64,000 nucleotides of DNA from Stenogyne calaminthoides (lineage: Eukaryota; Streptophyta; Magnoliopsida; Lamiales; Lamiaceae), in the NCBI GenBank assembly GCA_037126765.1, contig JBBCBC010000025.1:17416175-17480174 (forward strand), given 5' to 3'. The notes under the pieces were generated by a model that was not told where the DNA came from, searched no databases, and saw only the letters and a list, made by a program, of their open reading frames with translations. Below, in pieces: positions 53,600 through 63,382 of this stretch (position 1 is the first letter of the stretch; each line of letters opens with the position of its first letter). Position numbers and translations under genes: made by a program.

Positions 53600-54235
53600 A
53601 TGATCCGTCCGAACCACGGCCCTATGGGGGGTTGCTATCAATTGCCTTCCCTATCAAACAGACGCAAGAAGATGGAGATGCGCGCCATGCAGGACATCCA
53701 TCAGGTGAATGTGGCGAGCACATCAGCTAGCACGCCACCCTCTCACCAAATCATGTTCTTAGAAGATGATCTCGATGGCATAATCACCCCCAATAATGAC
53801 TCTTTAACCATCAGTGCTCGTCTTCTCGGGTTGAAGGTGCATCGTCTCTTGGTCGACACCGGGGCATATGCGAACATTTTGTTTGTCAACAATCTACACC
53901 AAATGGAGAAGCAAGTTGGGGATCTGAGTATGTATATAGAACCATATGATCACACCATCATGGGTTTTGGGGAATCTATAACCAGGCCCTATGGTATGAT
54001 CAAGTTAGGAGTTGAGCTAGAGTCAACTTTAAATCTGGAGATCCGACGAACTAGAATGTTAGACTTTGTAATCGTCGATGCTCCATCTACCTATAACGGG
54101 TTCTTAGGTCACCCGTTCATCCAGGAATTTAAGGCAGCCTATTCGACTTACTACTATTGCCTTAAATTTCCAACTCTTGATGGAGCAGGCAGCGTAAAGG
54201 GTGATCAGAAAAAAGCTCGAGATTGCTTACTATAA
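53600..54235 (+). pseudogene. Protease of G1 pol
   Basis: Aspartic protease, open over 211 codons. The N-terminal linker has PSHQIMFLEDDLDGI. The active-site motif is LLVDTGAYANILF with Asp-Thr-Gly, followed by the flap-side words IMGFGESITRPYGMIKLGV and the second conserved segment YNGFLGHPFIQEFKAAYS. It ends with a stop at 54233-54235 and is not in frame with gag. The ATG at 53600 is only the first Met in the frame; the product would be made as a polyprotein. Confidence 0.85.
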
Positions 54236-54265
54236 TGTGTACCATAAAGACAAAATACTGTCAGC

Positions 54266-54652
54266 ATGGTAGAATCAACATGGGAAGTCGGAGATTCAAG
54301 ACAACAAGCGAATACAACGTTCCGGATGGACATAATTCCCCGGGCTAGCACAGAGCCCGGGGCGACCAGACAGGTCCCCGATCCCATGGGTATAGATCTG
54401 CCAATTGGGCAATCTGATCACGAGTTACCGGACTTAGAACCTCGCATAGGTTTCGACCCTATGGAGGTCGAAGATGAGCACCGGGGGTCGAGCATAGATC
54501 CCCGGTGGAAACAAAATAAAAGACAAGCAACACCTGTTGAGCAGCTAGAGTCCGTCATGGCCGACCCGGCCAGGCCAGACTTGGAAATTTTCATAGGCTC
54601 AGAACTCCCGGAACCGCTCCGGACTGAAATGATATCGTATCTCTGAGCAAAT
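54266..54652 (+). pseudogene. Protease-RT linker of G1 pol
   Basis: Open frame of 126 codons, acidic, ending EPLRTEMISYL and TGA. It leads to the RT start with one stop between. The segment LEIFIGSELPEPLRTEM resembles the conserved region just before RT in Tat elements. No catalytic motif is present. Confidence 0.65.
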
Positions 54653-55360
54653 TTGGATGTGTTCATGTGGTCGCATGAGGACATGGTCGGCATCGATCCT
54701 AAGCATGCATGCCACCATCTCAATATCAACCCAACACAAATCCTAATAATTCAGAAACGAAGAAAGTTCAGTCCGGAGAAGTACGCAGCTCTAGATGCCG
54801 AAGTTAAAAAGCTGCTCAACAATAAGCTCATCCGGGAAGTCAAATGCCCAGAATGGCTAGCAAACCCTGTGCTTGTCCAAAAATCAAACTGAACTTGGAG
54901 GTTGTGCATAGACTTTACCGATTTAAACAAGGCGTGCCCCAAAGATAATTTTCCCGTACCTCACATCGATTATCTAGTCGATAGCACTGCGGGGCATGAG
55001 CTAATGACGTTCATGGATGCCTTTGCCGGATACCATCAAATCCCTATGCATCCCGACGATCAGGAAAGCACCTCGTTCTGCAATGGAAAAAACATGTACT
55101 GTTGGAAGCGCATGCCTTTCGGGTTAAAGAATGTCGGAGCAACATATCAAAGGCTGGTGAACAAGATGTTCAACGAACACATAGGGCGGACGGTCGAAGT
55201 ATACATCGATGACATTGTGGTCAAAAGCGAGCATAAAGAAGACTACCTCGCCCACCTAACACAGACGTTTCATATCCTCCGGGCATATAATATGAAGCTA
55301 AACCCGAAGAAATGCAGTTTCGGGGTTCATTCGGGGAAAATTCCTCGGACATATGGTCAG
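54653..55360 (+). pseudogene. Reverse transcriptase of G1 pol (broken)
   Basis: The first frame 54653-54892 has HHLNINPTQILIIQKRRKFS and IREVKCPEWLANPVLVQK, then a stop. The frame 54902-55498 continues with CIDFTDLNKACPKDNFPVP, FMDAFAGYHQIPMH with a catalytic Asp, KRMPFGLKNVGATYQRLVN and the box VEVYIDDIVVKSEH with both Asp intact, then MKLNPKKCSFGV. A frame change at about 55340-55360 passes into RNase H. The stop at 54890 is the main block. Confidence 0.9.
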
Positions 55361-56609
55361 CCAACGGGGGATCGAGGCAAACCCATCAAAAATTCAAGTT
55401 ATGCTCGACATGCAAGCTCCCAGAAATGTGAAGCAAGTACAAAAACTGACGGGATATCTAGCTTCTCTGAACCGATTCATATCACGGACCGGGGATAAGT
55501 GTAAGCCTTTCTTTGATGCTTTAAAGAAAGGACAGTTTCAATGGACGGACCACTGCCAAAGTGCCTTCGAGTCTTTAAAATTGTACCTGGCAGACACTCA
55601 GATTTTGTCCAAGCCCATACTGGGTGAGCAGCTATATTTGTACCTGGCTGCCTCTGAGCACGCGATCAGTGTTGTGCTCATCCGGGTGGAAGGAACGACC
55701 CACTTGCCTGTGTATTATGTTAGCCAAGTATTGAAAGATGCTGAACTCCGTTACCCCCCTCTCGAGAAGCTAGCATACACTCTTGTTATGAGTGTTCGCA
55801 AGCTACGGCCTTATTTTTTCGACCATTCCGTCGAAGTTCTTACCACTTTACCACTATGCCAAGTTATGCATCGGCCGGATACAGCCGGAAGATTACTAAA
55901 GTGGGATGTGGAGCTAGGCCAATTCGGCATCACGTACGCACCTCGAACGACGATCAAAGGTCAAGCCATGGCCGATTTTATGGTCGAGTTAACATACCCA
56001 CAACAACCCGAAAAAGAAATCGACCAGCCATGGCACATGTACGTTGATGGTTCATCGACGAGCACAAAAGCCGGAGCAGGGGTGGTGCTCATCAGTCCAA
56101 CTCGGCAAACTTTCTCAATGGCCATTCGTTTCGACTTCCCGGACACCAACAATGAGGCCGAGTATGAAGCTCTGATCATCGGATTACACATGGCTATGGC
56201 AATGGGTGTTTGGAAACTGATGATTTACAGTGATTCCCAGCTAATCGTCTATCAGGTTCTGGGCGAATATGAGGCTCGGGGCGAGCAGATGGCTCAATAT
56301 CAATTGCTAGCCAAAGAATTATTCGAGCAATTTGAGCAGGTATATATCAAACAGCTCCCCAGGATGGAGAATTCATTTGCGGATGCTTTAGCTCGATTGG
56401 CTACCGCAGAAGATGTATCTAATTTAACAGATGTTGTGATCGTCACAACGTACTCACCATCCATCCCGAGAGTTGTGATCGCCCAGATGGAGGTCGAACA
56501 AGAGACATGGATGACCCAGATTTTAAGTTATTTACAAAGGGGGGTCCTCCCGGAGAACAAAGTACAGGCTGCTCGCCTACGTTTGCAAGCTGCTCGCTAC
56601 ACCATTTAG
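55353..56609 (+). pseudogene. Dual RNase H of G1 pol (418-codon frame)
   Basis: One open frame with two domains. The usual gypsy RNase H occupies about residues 20-200 (SLNRFISRTGDKCKPFF, LYLYLAASEHAISVVL, YPPLEKLAYTLVMSVRKLRP, FGITYAPR), with its acidic residues reduced (LAASE for the usual DAS). The second, archaeal-type domain occupies about 225-360: WHMYVDGSSTSTKAGAG (Asp), TNNEAEYEALIIGLHMA (Glu), KLMIYSDSQLIVYQVLGEYE (Asp) and NSFADALARLATAE (Asp). All four acidic residues of the second domain are present. The frame ends at TAG (56607-56609) in YTI*DGHLYK, before integrase. Confidence 0.9.
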
Positions 56610-57729
56610 GATGGGCACTTGTATAAGTGAAGTTTTTCTCTTCCGTTGTTAAAATGTGTAACGCCGGAAGAAGGCCATACAATTCTCATGCAAATTCACT
56701 CCGGGGTGTGTGGGAATCATACAGGCGGACATGCTATAGCCTACAAGGCAATCAGACAAGGGTATTATTGGCCCACACTTAAAAAGGATTTGCTCGTCTA
56801 TGCTCGCGTGTGTCATGATTGTCAGGTATATGCCCCGCTTATTCATAGTCCGCCAGAAGAACTTGTTTCCGTCTACAGCCCATGGCCATTTGCCAAGTGG
56901 GGGATCGACTTGATCAGCCCTTTACCCACTGGCACATCGGGGGTACGATTTGTGGTGGTCACCATCGATTATTATACAAAATGGGCGGAAGCCGAAGCCA
57001 TTGTGAAAGCCACGGAACAAAAAATGTGGAATTTTGTCTGGAAAAACATCATATGTCGCTTCGGGCTACCCCAGTCGCTAGTCGGACAATGGCAACCAAT
57101 TCAACGGGAGTGAGTTCCGCCAAAATCGTGCTCGCTGGGGAATCAAAAAACACTATTCCACTCCATACTATCCCCAGTCGAACGGACAAGTTGAAGTGGT
57201 CAATAAAATCATCAAGCATACCCTCAAGGCTAAACTTGGTGATTCTAAGGGGGGATGGGCCAAGGAACTACCCGAAACTTTGTGGGCATACCGCACCACT
57301 TTAAGAACATCCACGGGTGAGACTCCGTTCGCCTTAGCTTTTGGTACGGAAGCGGTTATTCCGGCAGAAGTCAAAATCCCGAGCCACCGAACTATGTGTT
57401 TTGGCGAACATACCAATGACCAGGTGCTCGCCCTTAGCACAGACCTGTTGGAGGAAAAAAGATACGAGGCCGTCTTCAAGAATGCCATGTATAAACAAAG
57501 GTCAGAAAAATTTTACAACTCCAAAGTTCGGATCCACAAGTTCAAAATCGGTGAGCTCGTCCTCAGGCGAGCAACGGGGGTCCTGGGTGGTGTGTTTGGC
57601 CGAGCGTGGGAAGGCCCATACCAAATATTGGAGCGCTTGCTAAACGGAGCATATGATTTGGAGACATTGGATGGAACTCCGCTTTCCTATTCATGGAATG
57701 CATCAAATTTAAAAAAATATTATCAGTAG
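56610..57729 (+). pseudogene. Integrase of G1 pol (frameshift at second catalytic Asp)
   Basis: The frame 56646-57113 has the zinc-binding segment (IHSGVCGNHTGGHAI, CHDCQVY) and the first Asp in FAKWGIDLISPLP. At 57081-57087 the frame changes: GTC then G, then GAC AAT GGC, so Val is out of frame with the Asp-Asn-Gly of the second catalytic site. The downstream frame runs to 57729 with STPYYPQSNGQVEVVNKIIK (Glu), AYRTTLRTSTGETPFALAFG and EGPYQILERLLNGAYDL, and ends LKKYYQ. Apart from this slip the gene looks complete. Confidence 0.9.
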
Positions 57730-58504
57730 AGGCGAGCGCAATAGAGAAACCAAGGTCGAGCACAAGCTTGTGTTCACCTGGTTACGGGCACATGACAAAA
57801 ACACCTATGCTCGCCCAAGATGAGCAGGCCGATCACAAAAGCCGGGCAAAGGATGTCGAACACACGATTAAAAATTTGGTGAAAAGCAAAGACATCAAGG
57901 CACCGATGAAGTTATTTACACGAGTGTAAAGTTGTAAGTATGTTTTTGCCTATGAAAAAGAAGTTTTGTTAAGTTTGGATAAGTGTTTAAATGATTAAAA
58001 ACATCCTGCGTGATGTTTGTTCATTTATTTCGTTTGTTTGACCATGCCCAATCGGGTCGCATCGTAATAAGACGACCAGAATCCAACAAGAATCGAACAG
58101 AGCTGAGTTTGTGTTTGTTTGGTAAAAGAACGTGTGCTTACCATGCTCACAACAAAGCACGCATTGAGTACATAGGTCGCACCATAAATAAGACAACCAG
58201 AGCAGAAGTGATCGCCAGTTACGTAAGCCGATCGCGAACGAGAACGGGTTGCACCTAAATAAGCCAACCATCATGATTGCACCAACGTAAGACAATCATA
58301 AAATGAAGTCAAATTAAGCACAGACATATAAGATGGTTCGATTCTTAAACGGAGAAACAGGCGCTAACGGCCAAACATACAAAAAGACCCGCTAGGAGTT
58401 AAACGGAAAGAAGGGCCATTTCGGCCGAACAAAGACAAGGTAATCCTAGTTCAACACAAAGAAACTTCAAATTACAAATCAGAAAAAGCTCAAAAACTTC
58501 AAAG
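57730..58504 (+). other. Spacer after G1 integrase, no gene
   Basis: About 775 bp with short unrelated ORFs only. It contains phrases such as GCTCGCCCAAGATGAGCAGG that echo the LTR and 3' region wording (GCTCGCC, GAGCA). It is probably the 3' untranslated part of pol and of the antisense gene, which ends nearby. Confidence 0.5.
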
Positions 58505-58961
58505 TCACCAAAGGAGGAGTAGTAAGAGGAACTTTCTATCCTTGAACGCCTTGCTCGCCACCATGAGTACCATGCTCGCCACCCAGAGCGTTATGCTCGC
58601 CACCAACCCGAGCACTCTACTCGTCACCTGGAATTTTGTTTCCAGCCTGCTCGTCCGTGTTGAGGTTATCCCCTTCCGGCTCCTTGATCGCCTCATCCTC
58701 AGGAGGATCAACTACTAGAACCTCTTCTGGTAAAAATGAGAAGTCCATACCAATATCTTGAAGGTCGGCAAAAGGGAGATCGCGACCAGGGACCGGAGGA
58801 TACTTGACCAACCATTCTTTCAGATCAGTTTTAAATGGCTCGAGTTGGTCGATTGGAAAGACACGACGTGCTGTGCGCACGACATCCACGAAAGCACAGG
58901 CATAGGAGAAGTTGATCATCTCCTTATGATAATCTTCTGTGAACATCTTCAACATCTTCAC
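58505..58961 (-). pseudogene. Antisense accessory gene of G1, C-terminal remnant
   Basis: Minus-strand frame 58961-58617, 114 codons: ACAFVDVVRTARRVFPIDQL, FKTDLKEWLVKYPPVPG and DLQDIGMDFSFLPEE, with an acidic tail (EDEAIKEPEGDN). The spacing F..DL..W....PP and DL.D.G.D.SFL matches the C-terminus of the G2 antisense gene (FKAFVADCPPEADVV, DLADFGVDLSFL). Both lie opposite to pol between integrase and LTR. The N-terminal domain is not found upstream (59000-59500), so the gene is truncated. Repeated CTCGCCACCA words at 58556-58630 lie beyond its stop. Confidence 0.75.
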
Positions 58962-59560
58962 ACCAGAGTTTACAAAGAAAAAGTCTAAGGAAAGGGCTCA
59001 TTATCCGGAGTCGGCGGAAGCGAAAAGCTGAGCGGTCCCATCCTATCCTGACTGCCCTATTCTCCATCATCCAAAACTCCCCGCTCGCCACCATTCTGGG
59101 CCCTCTGCTCAACACCATTCTCCATCTTACGTTCGCCATCATCTGATGCACTCTGATCGCCACCAACCCGAGCTCTCTGCTCGCTGATGCCCTGAGCGCT
59201 CTACTCGCCTCCAGCTATCATATCACCCCCATGCTCGCCCATGTCTGTTTCCTCATCATCAGATGGGGGTTGACCATCTCGACTCCCTCTGGCAAGAACA
59301 AGAAATCAAGGCTGATTTCCTAGAGATAGGTAGATGGGAGATGGTGACAAATGACTCACACTAGTTTGGATGAACACAGACCTCCCCAGTTCGGATGAGC
59401 ATGGGCTACGTCAGTTTGGATGAGCACAGACCTCCCCTGTTCGGGCGAACACGACCACCATCAAGTGAGCTCTCAACACTACTTGCTTTATAGTCTTAAT
59501 CGCCGAAACCAAGAAGGGTTGCCCTACGAGACCGCCCAGCGGGGAGGTTTCTAGCATGCT
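58962..59560. other. Repeat-word region in G1 3' part, no gene
   Basis: About 600 bp with recurring CTCGCCACCA, GAGCACTCTACTCG and TTCGGATGAGCA(T/C)GGGC words, the last like the LTR minisatellite. It may descend from the missing exons of the antisense gene, but I see no protein similarity. Confidence 0.45.
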
Positions 59561-59950
59561 TGCCCCATTGTCCACCTTCATTGGCATCGACCAGCCCGCC
59601 GAGCGAGGCGTGGGCTCCGGCTACCTCGGCGATGTCCATTCCGCCCCGATTTAACGAAAGTATTTGACCGCTTTTCGGCGTGATGACTTTTCATCGCCTT
59701 CGCCGGCGTCGACCAGCCCGCCTTCTCGGCATGGGCTCCCGCTACCTCAGCGATGTCCATTCCGCCGATTTAGGAAAGTATTTTCAACCTTTTCGGCGAT
59801 GACTTTGTCCGCCTTCAGTGGCGTCGACCAACCCGACATCTCGGCATTGGTTCCCCGTTGCCTCGGCGATGTTCATTCCGCCGATTTAGCAAAGTATTCT
59901 CCGCCTTCTCGGCGATGAGATTGCCCGCCTTCATTGGCGTTGCCACGTGC
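59560..59950 (+). repeat. Tandem repeat of about 115-120 bp in G1 3' region
   Basis: A unit with GGCGTCGACCAGCCCGCC, CTCGGCGATGTCCATTCCGCC and GATTTAGGAAAGTATTTT starts near 59577, 59698 and 59813, with a partial fourth at 59930. Tat elements are known for variable tandem repeats in this place. The short ORFs in it are repeat artefacts. Confidence 0.85.
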
Positions 59951-60204
59951 TCACCAAAATTGGTCATCGACGAGCATAGAAAAGACTCGTACAAGGGGGC
60001 TTGCTACCTCAGAGTACGAGCACATAAAAAATCGATGACTATCATAGAAACGATCCTCAACCCAAAGGCTCATTCTAAACTATCAAGACCTTATAGGACA
60101 TCCGAGCAGGTTCGCGGGCAAACATTTTGACCGCAGATACAGCGAATGATGAAATATTATCAAGACATGAATCAAGGTCGAACTCTGAGCAAAGCCAAAG
60201 CCCG

Positions 60205-60218
60205 ACCTTGGGGGGTAT
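60205..60218 (+). other. Polypurine tract of G1
   Basis: CCTTGGGGGGTAT immediately before the 3' LTR. It is a short G-run tract and the likely plus-strand primer. Confidence 0.65.
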
Positions 60219-60284
60219 TGTTGTAACCGATCAGCTACCAGTCAAAGAACACCTACCACGTGTCCACCAAATGAACAGGTGGAT

Positions 60285-60580
60285 GAACACGGGCCACACC
60301 AGTCCGGATGAGCACAAGTGGACGAGCACGGGCCACACCAGTCTGGATAAGCACAGGTGGACGAGCACGGGCCACACCAGTCCAGACGAGCAGAAGTGGA
60401 CGAGCACGGGCCACACCAGTTAGGACGATCACGGGGCACACCAGTCTGGACGAGCACAGGTGGATGAGCATGGGCCACACCAGTCCAGAGGAGCACAGGT
60501 GGACGAGCACGGGCCACACCAGTTCGGACGAGCACAAGTGGATGAGCACAAGTCATACCAGTTCGGACGAGCATGACCAC
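60285..60580 (+). repeat. 39-bp minisatellite in G1 3' LTR
   Basis: About seven units of the GGGCCACACCAGTC(C/T)(A/G)GA + CGAGCACA repeat, one of them shortened. ORFs of 60 to 130 codons on both strands arise from it because 39 is a multiple of three, and are not treated as genes. Confidence 0.85.
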
Positions 60581-61313
60581 ACTAAGGATGACCAGAGGGT
60601 GCTGAGCGCCAGAGGCCATCATATCGCAAAAATTATGCTCTCACGACAACCCAATGACCACTCACCAAGACAGGCAACACGGGTAGTGATCGAACAGAGA
60701 ACCAGATGAACAGAGAAGAAAAGTCGAAGCTCAGATGAACAGAGAAGGAAAGTCGAAGCCCAGACGAAACAGAGAAGGAAAGTTGAAGCCCAGACGAACA
60801 GAGAAGGAAAGTTGAAGCCCAGACGAACAGAGAAGGAAATATATACTCGTCTTCGAAGGCGAATATACGGCAAGAATCAAGGCACTTGGCCTACAACAAT
60901 GTTTTCCAGGCAAGCAAAGTGACATGTTGGGAAGCGAGCACGCATACGTGATTGACAGCAATCCAGAAGAGTGGAGAGCAGAAGAGTGTGCTCGCCCCCT
61001 AGAATGAGCACCGAATCAAGGCAATGGTTTTTGACGTACGACCTTGCCTACTCAACAACCACAAGGGTCGAGCCTCGCGAGTACGGACCACAACCAAGCG
61101 AGCACTATAATCGGGTCACCCACGACACCATCATCACCACCTGGATGACAAGTCGAATACTTCTCGGGCAAGTAAAGACAAATGTCAACCAAAGTGGCAC
61201 AAACAGAAAACGTGGCAACACCATATAGATTCGTGCATGTTAAGAAATCGCCAGCTCGTGCTAGCCAGGACACCACCAGCTCAAGCCTTGACACCACCAG
61301 TTCATCCAAAGCC

Positions 61314-61321
61314 TATAAATA
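61314..61321 (+). promoter_or_regulatory. TATA box of G1 3' LTR
   Basis: TATAAATA in CATCCAAAGCCTATAAATAG. Transcription from here would run antisense into the A4 protease and gag at 61645. Confidence 0.65.
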
Positions 61322-61644
61322 GATCCAAAAAGAAGAAGAGAAGGGTTCAGAAATTTTTCCTAAGATAGTTATTGTATCAATTCTCCCTCTCACAAAACCA
61401 TTGTGCTCGTCACTAACTTATTGTGATTGAGACATTCCCCAAACCATAAATAATATAATCTTGGCTTGGTACGCCCCCAGACATAGTCATTCTTGACGAA
61501 CTGGGTCAACAAATCCGTGTTATCATCCTGCATACAGTTGTGCTCATCACACCCACACATAGTGTATTACACATCAATATTTTGTTTGTTAAGTCGTCAC
61601 ACACATCGCCACATCATATTATCCATGAAATATAACTTACAACA

Positions 61645-61899
61645 ATATGATACACCATGGATATGTACAGAATCAATTTTGAGAGTTCCATATCCTTCAG
61701 TCTGTCCTTTGGAATTGTCCCCAAAAGTAATCTGAGGGCCTCTTTGCTCAACATAGTCAGTGAGTAATTGTTTGTATCCTGTCATGTGCCTTGAACATCC
61801 ACTGTCCAGATACCATGCAGCAGGTGCCATTTCACTTCTCATCAGGACTATGTTATCTTTATTCAGCTCAATGCCCATTTTCTTCACCTGAAAAACAGA
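61645..61899 (-). pseudogene. Protease start of A4 (before G1 insertion)
   Basis: The minus-strand frame from 61887 has MKKMGIELNKDNIVLMR, the catalytic motif in WYLDSGCSRHMTGYKQLL, and ITFGDNSKGQTEGYGT up to HIHGVSY, where G1 interrupts it. The remainder is at 50453 leftward. The active-site Asp-Ser-Gly is intact. A stop between gag and this frame (near 61900) matches the arrangement in A3. Confidence 0.88.
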
Positions 61900-63382
61900 T
61901 CAGGCCTTATGTACCCATTTGGTGTAGGGTCCTACCAGGTTAGTTGTACCTTTTGGAACCCAAATCTGCCTCACAACTCTAATTACTTTAGAGTTTCTAA
62001 TTTGTCTTCCATAAATATCTACATACACATTCACCACCCTAGGTGCCTTGGCAGTATCCTGTGTATGAGTGCCAGCCTTAGCATGAACATGAGCCTTAGA
62101 TTTCTTCTTGGGTTCAGGCCTCTTCTTCCAATGATTTGGACTTGGTGCAGCTGGTCTATATCTCTGCTGACTTGGGTTCAGGAAACCTTTACCCTTAGAC
62201 AAGTGGGGTTTAGGTTGCCTGTACTGAAATTGTAGTGTTTCAGTAATCTGAGGACTTGGTCTCCTCAGTTGAGAATTTCTCGGCTGAGTGTTTCTCTTCT
62301 GAAGATTCCTCTGATGGTTCAGTGCAGATTTCTTTAGGTTGGTATTCTTAGCCTGAGGCTGCGAAGTACTGGCCTGAGGATTTCCTACTGAGTGTTCAGG
62401 TTTTCTAGCCTTTACCTGAGGTTTGAGCTTTCCTTCCTGAACCTTCAGGTTCTCTGAAACCATAGGTCCTTTACCCTTGTCTAAAACGTGGGGTTGTTCT
62501 TCAATAAGAATATCAGTACAAACCGCCGGTTTAACAAAGACAGTCTTAGTGCCACTAGAAGAAGCAACATTCAGATGACCTTGTGAGGTTCCCCCTGGAT
62601 TATATCCCAATCCAGCCTTTATAGTTGCAGGTCTTTGATAACTCTGAATTTCATCTATTGCTTTAGATGCAGAATTCAATAGAGCTACCTTTCTCCACAA
62701 GTTATCCTCACTTTTCTTTAGAGTTTAATGTTTCTCAAAGAGGCCATTGAATTCAGTCCTAATGAGTTTATTCTCTTCAGTGGACTTCTCTAACTTTCCT
62801 TTCAGGGCCTCTATCAGTTTCTCTTTCTCTAGGAGCTGTACTTTCAGAACATCTAGTTCATCAGTAGCTCCCATTAATTGAGAAGTGATCTCAGCAGCAT
62901 TAGAGTTTTTCCACTTCAGATTCTCAGCAGTCAGTTCCTCATTCTGCTCTTGAGTTTCAATGAACAGTTCTTGTAACACAGAATAGTCCTTCATCAGATT
63001 CTCAAGAGAATCCATCAGGTCAAAATTACTGGTTACCGATGAACTTGATAACTTAGGTACTTGTGTAGGAGCAGCAATAGAGATAGAAGAATTAACCTCC
63101 TCAATGGCAACAAGGCAAACATCATCACTATCACTATCTGAGAACATTTCTTCTGAAGAGTTAGATCATTCTTCAGAGTGTTCTTCTTCTTCAGCAACCA
63201 TAGCCTTCTTGCTTGAGTTCTTCTTGTCTCTTTTGGCTTGCCTTTCCTTTCTTTCCTTGGAGCTTAGCTCAGGACAGTCATATTGGAAGTGACCCTTCTT
63301 TTTGCAGTTGTAGCATCTGTTGGTATCATCATCCTGATCACTCTCCTCCTTGGTCTTTGAGTCCTTCTTTCTGGATGAAGAC
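61900..63382 (-). pseudogene. gag of A4 (5' truncated, zinc knuckle intact)
   Basis: Reads leftward from 63382. The frame to 63166 has SRKKDSKTKEESDQDDD and the perfect zinc knuckle CYNCKKKGHFQYDC (C-X2-C-X4-H-X4-C), then a TGA within EEHSEE*SNSSEE. The frame 63147-62725 carries the acidic segment and coiled coil (LFIETQEQNEELTAENLKW, LDVLKVQLLEKEKLIEAL) to a stop after EKH. The frame 62700-61900 holds the basic Gln/Pro-rich tail (ASTSQPQAKNTNLKK, KAHVHAKAGTHTQDTAK). The N-terminal Gag core is missing because LTR E begins at 63383. Confidence 0.88.

Larger units (their letters stand above)
50454..61644 (+). mobile_element. Ty3/gypsy Tat-type element G1 (complete structure, 11.2 kb)
   Basis: LTRs at 50454-51733 and 60219-61644, primer site, gag, protease, RT, two RNase H domains, integrase, an antisense ORF and a repeat-rich 3' region. 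Target repeats ATATG at 50449-50453 and 61645-61649 are perfect, and the uninterrupted sequence is seen in A3 (23668-23672). The order RT, RNase H, archaeal-type RNase H, integrase identifies the Tat group. A few frameshifts and stops, one at an integrase catalytic residue, make it inactive as read. Confidence 0.95.
60219..61644 (+). repeat. 3' LTR of G1
   Basis: TGTTGTAACCGATCAGCTA to ACTTACAACA, 1426 bp, followed by the target copy ATATG. It is 146 bp longer than the 5' LTR, about what three more 39-bp units and one more 29-bp unit would add. Elsewhere the two differ by scattered point changes. Confidence 0.95.
45196..63382 (-). mobile_element. Sirevirus-like Ty1/copia element A4 (minus strand, interrupted by G1)
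   Basis: Reads leftward: gag (63382-61900), start of protease (61887-61645), insertion of G1, rest of protease, integrase, RT, RNase H, and the envelope-like ORF to 45196. The 3' end of that ORF and the 3' LTR are missing, and the 5' LTR with the gag start is cut off by LTR E at 63383. Gag and pol are closely similar to A3, often residue for residue. Confidence 0.9.

Noticed and set aside
59578..60130. Arg/Pro/Ser-rich ORFs on both strands
   Set aside because: They fall in the 115-120 bp tandem repeat of the G1 3' region and have no conserved domain.
60127..60709. Long ORFs on both strands with repeated GHTSPDEHKWTST or LVWPVLVHLCS words
   Set aside because: They come from the 39-bp minisatellite of the G1 LTR. 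A unit that is a multiple of three stays open in several frames. The same occurs in the 5' LTR at 50470-50740.
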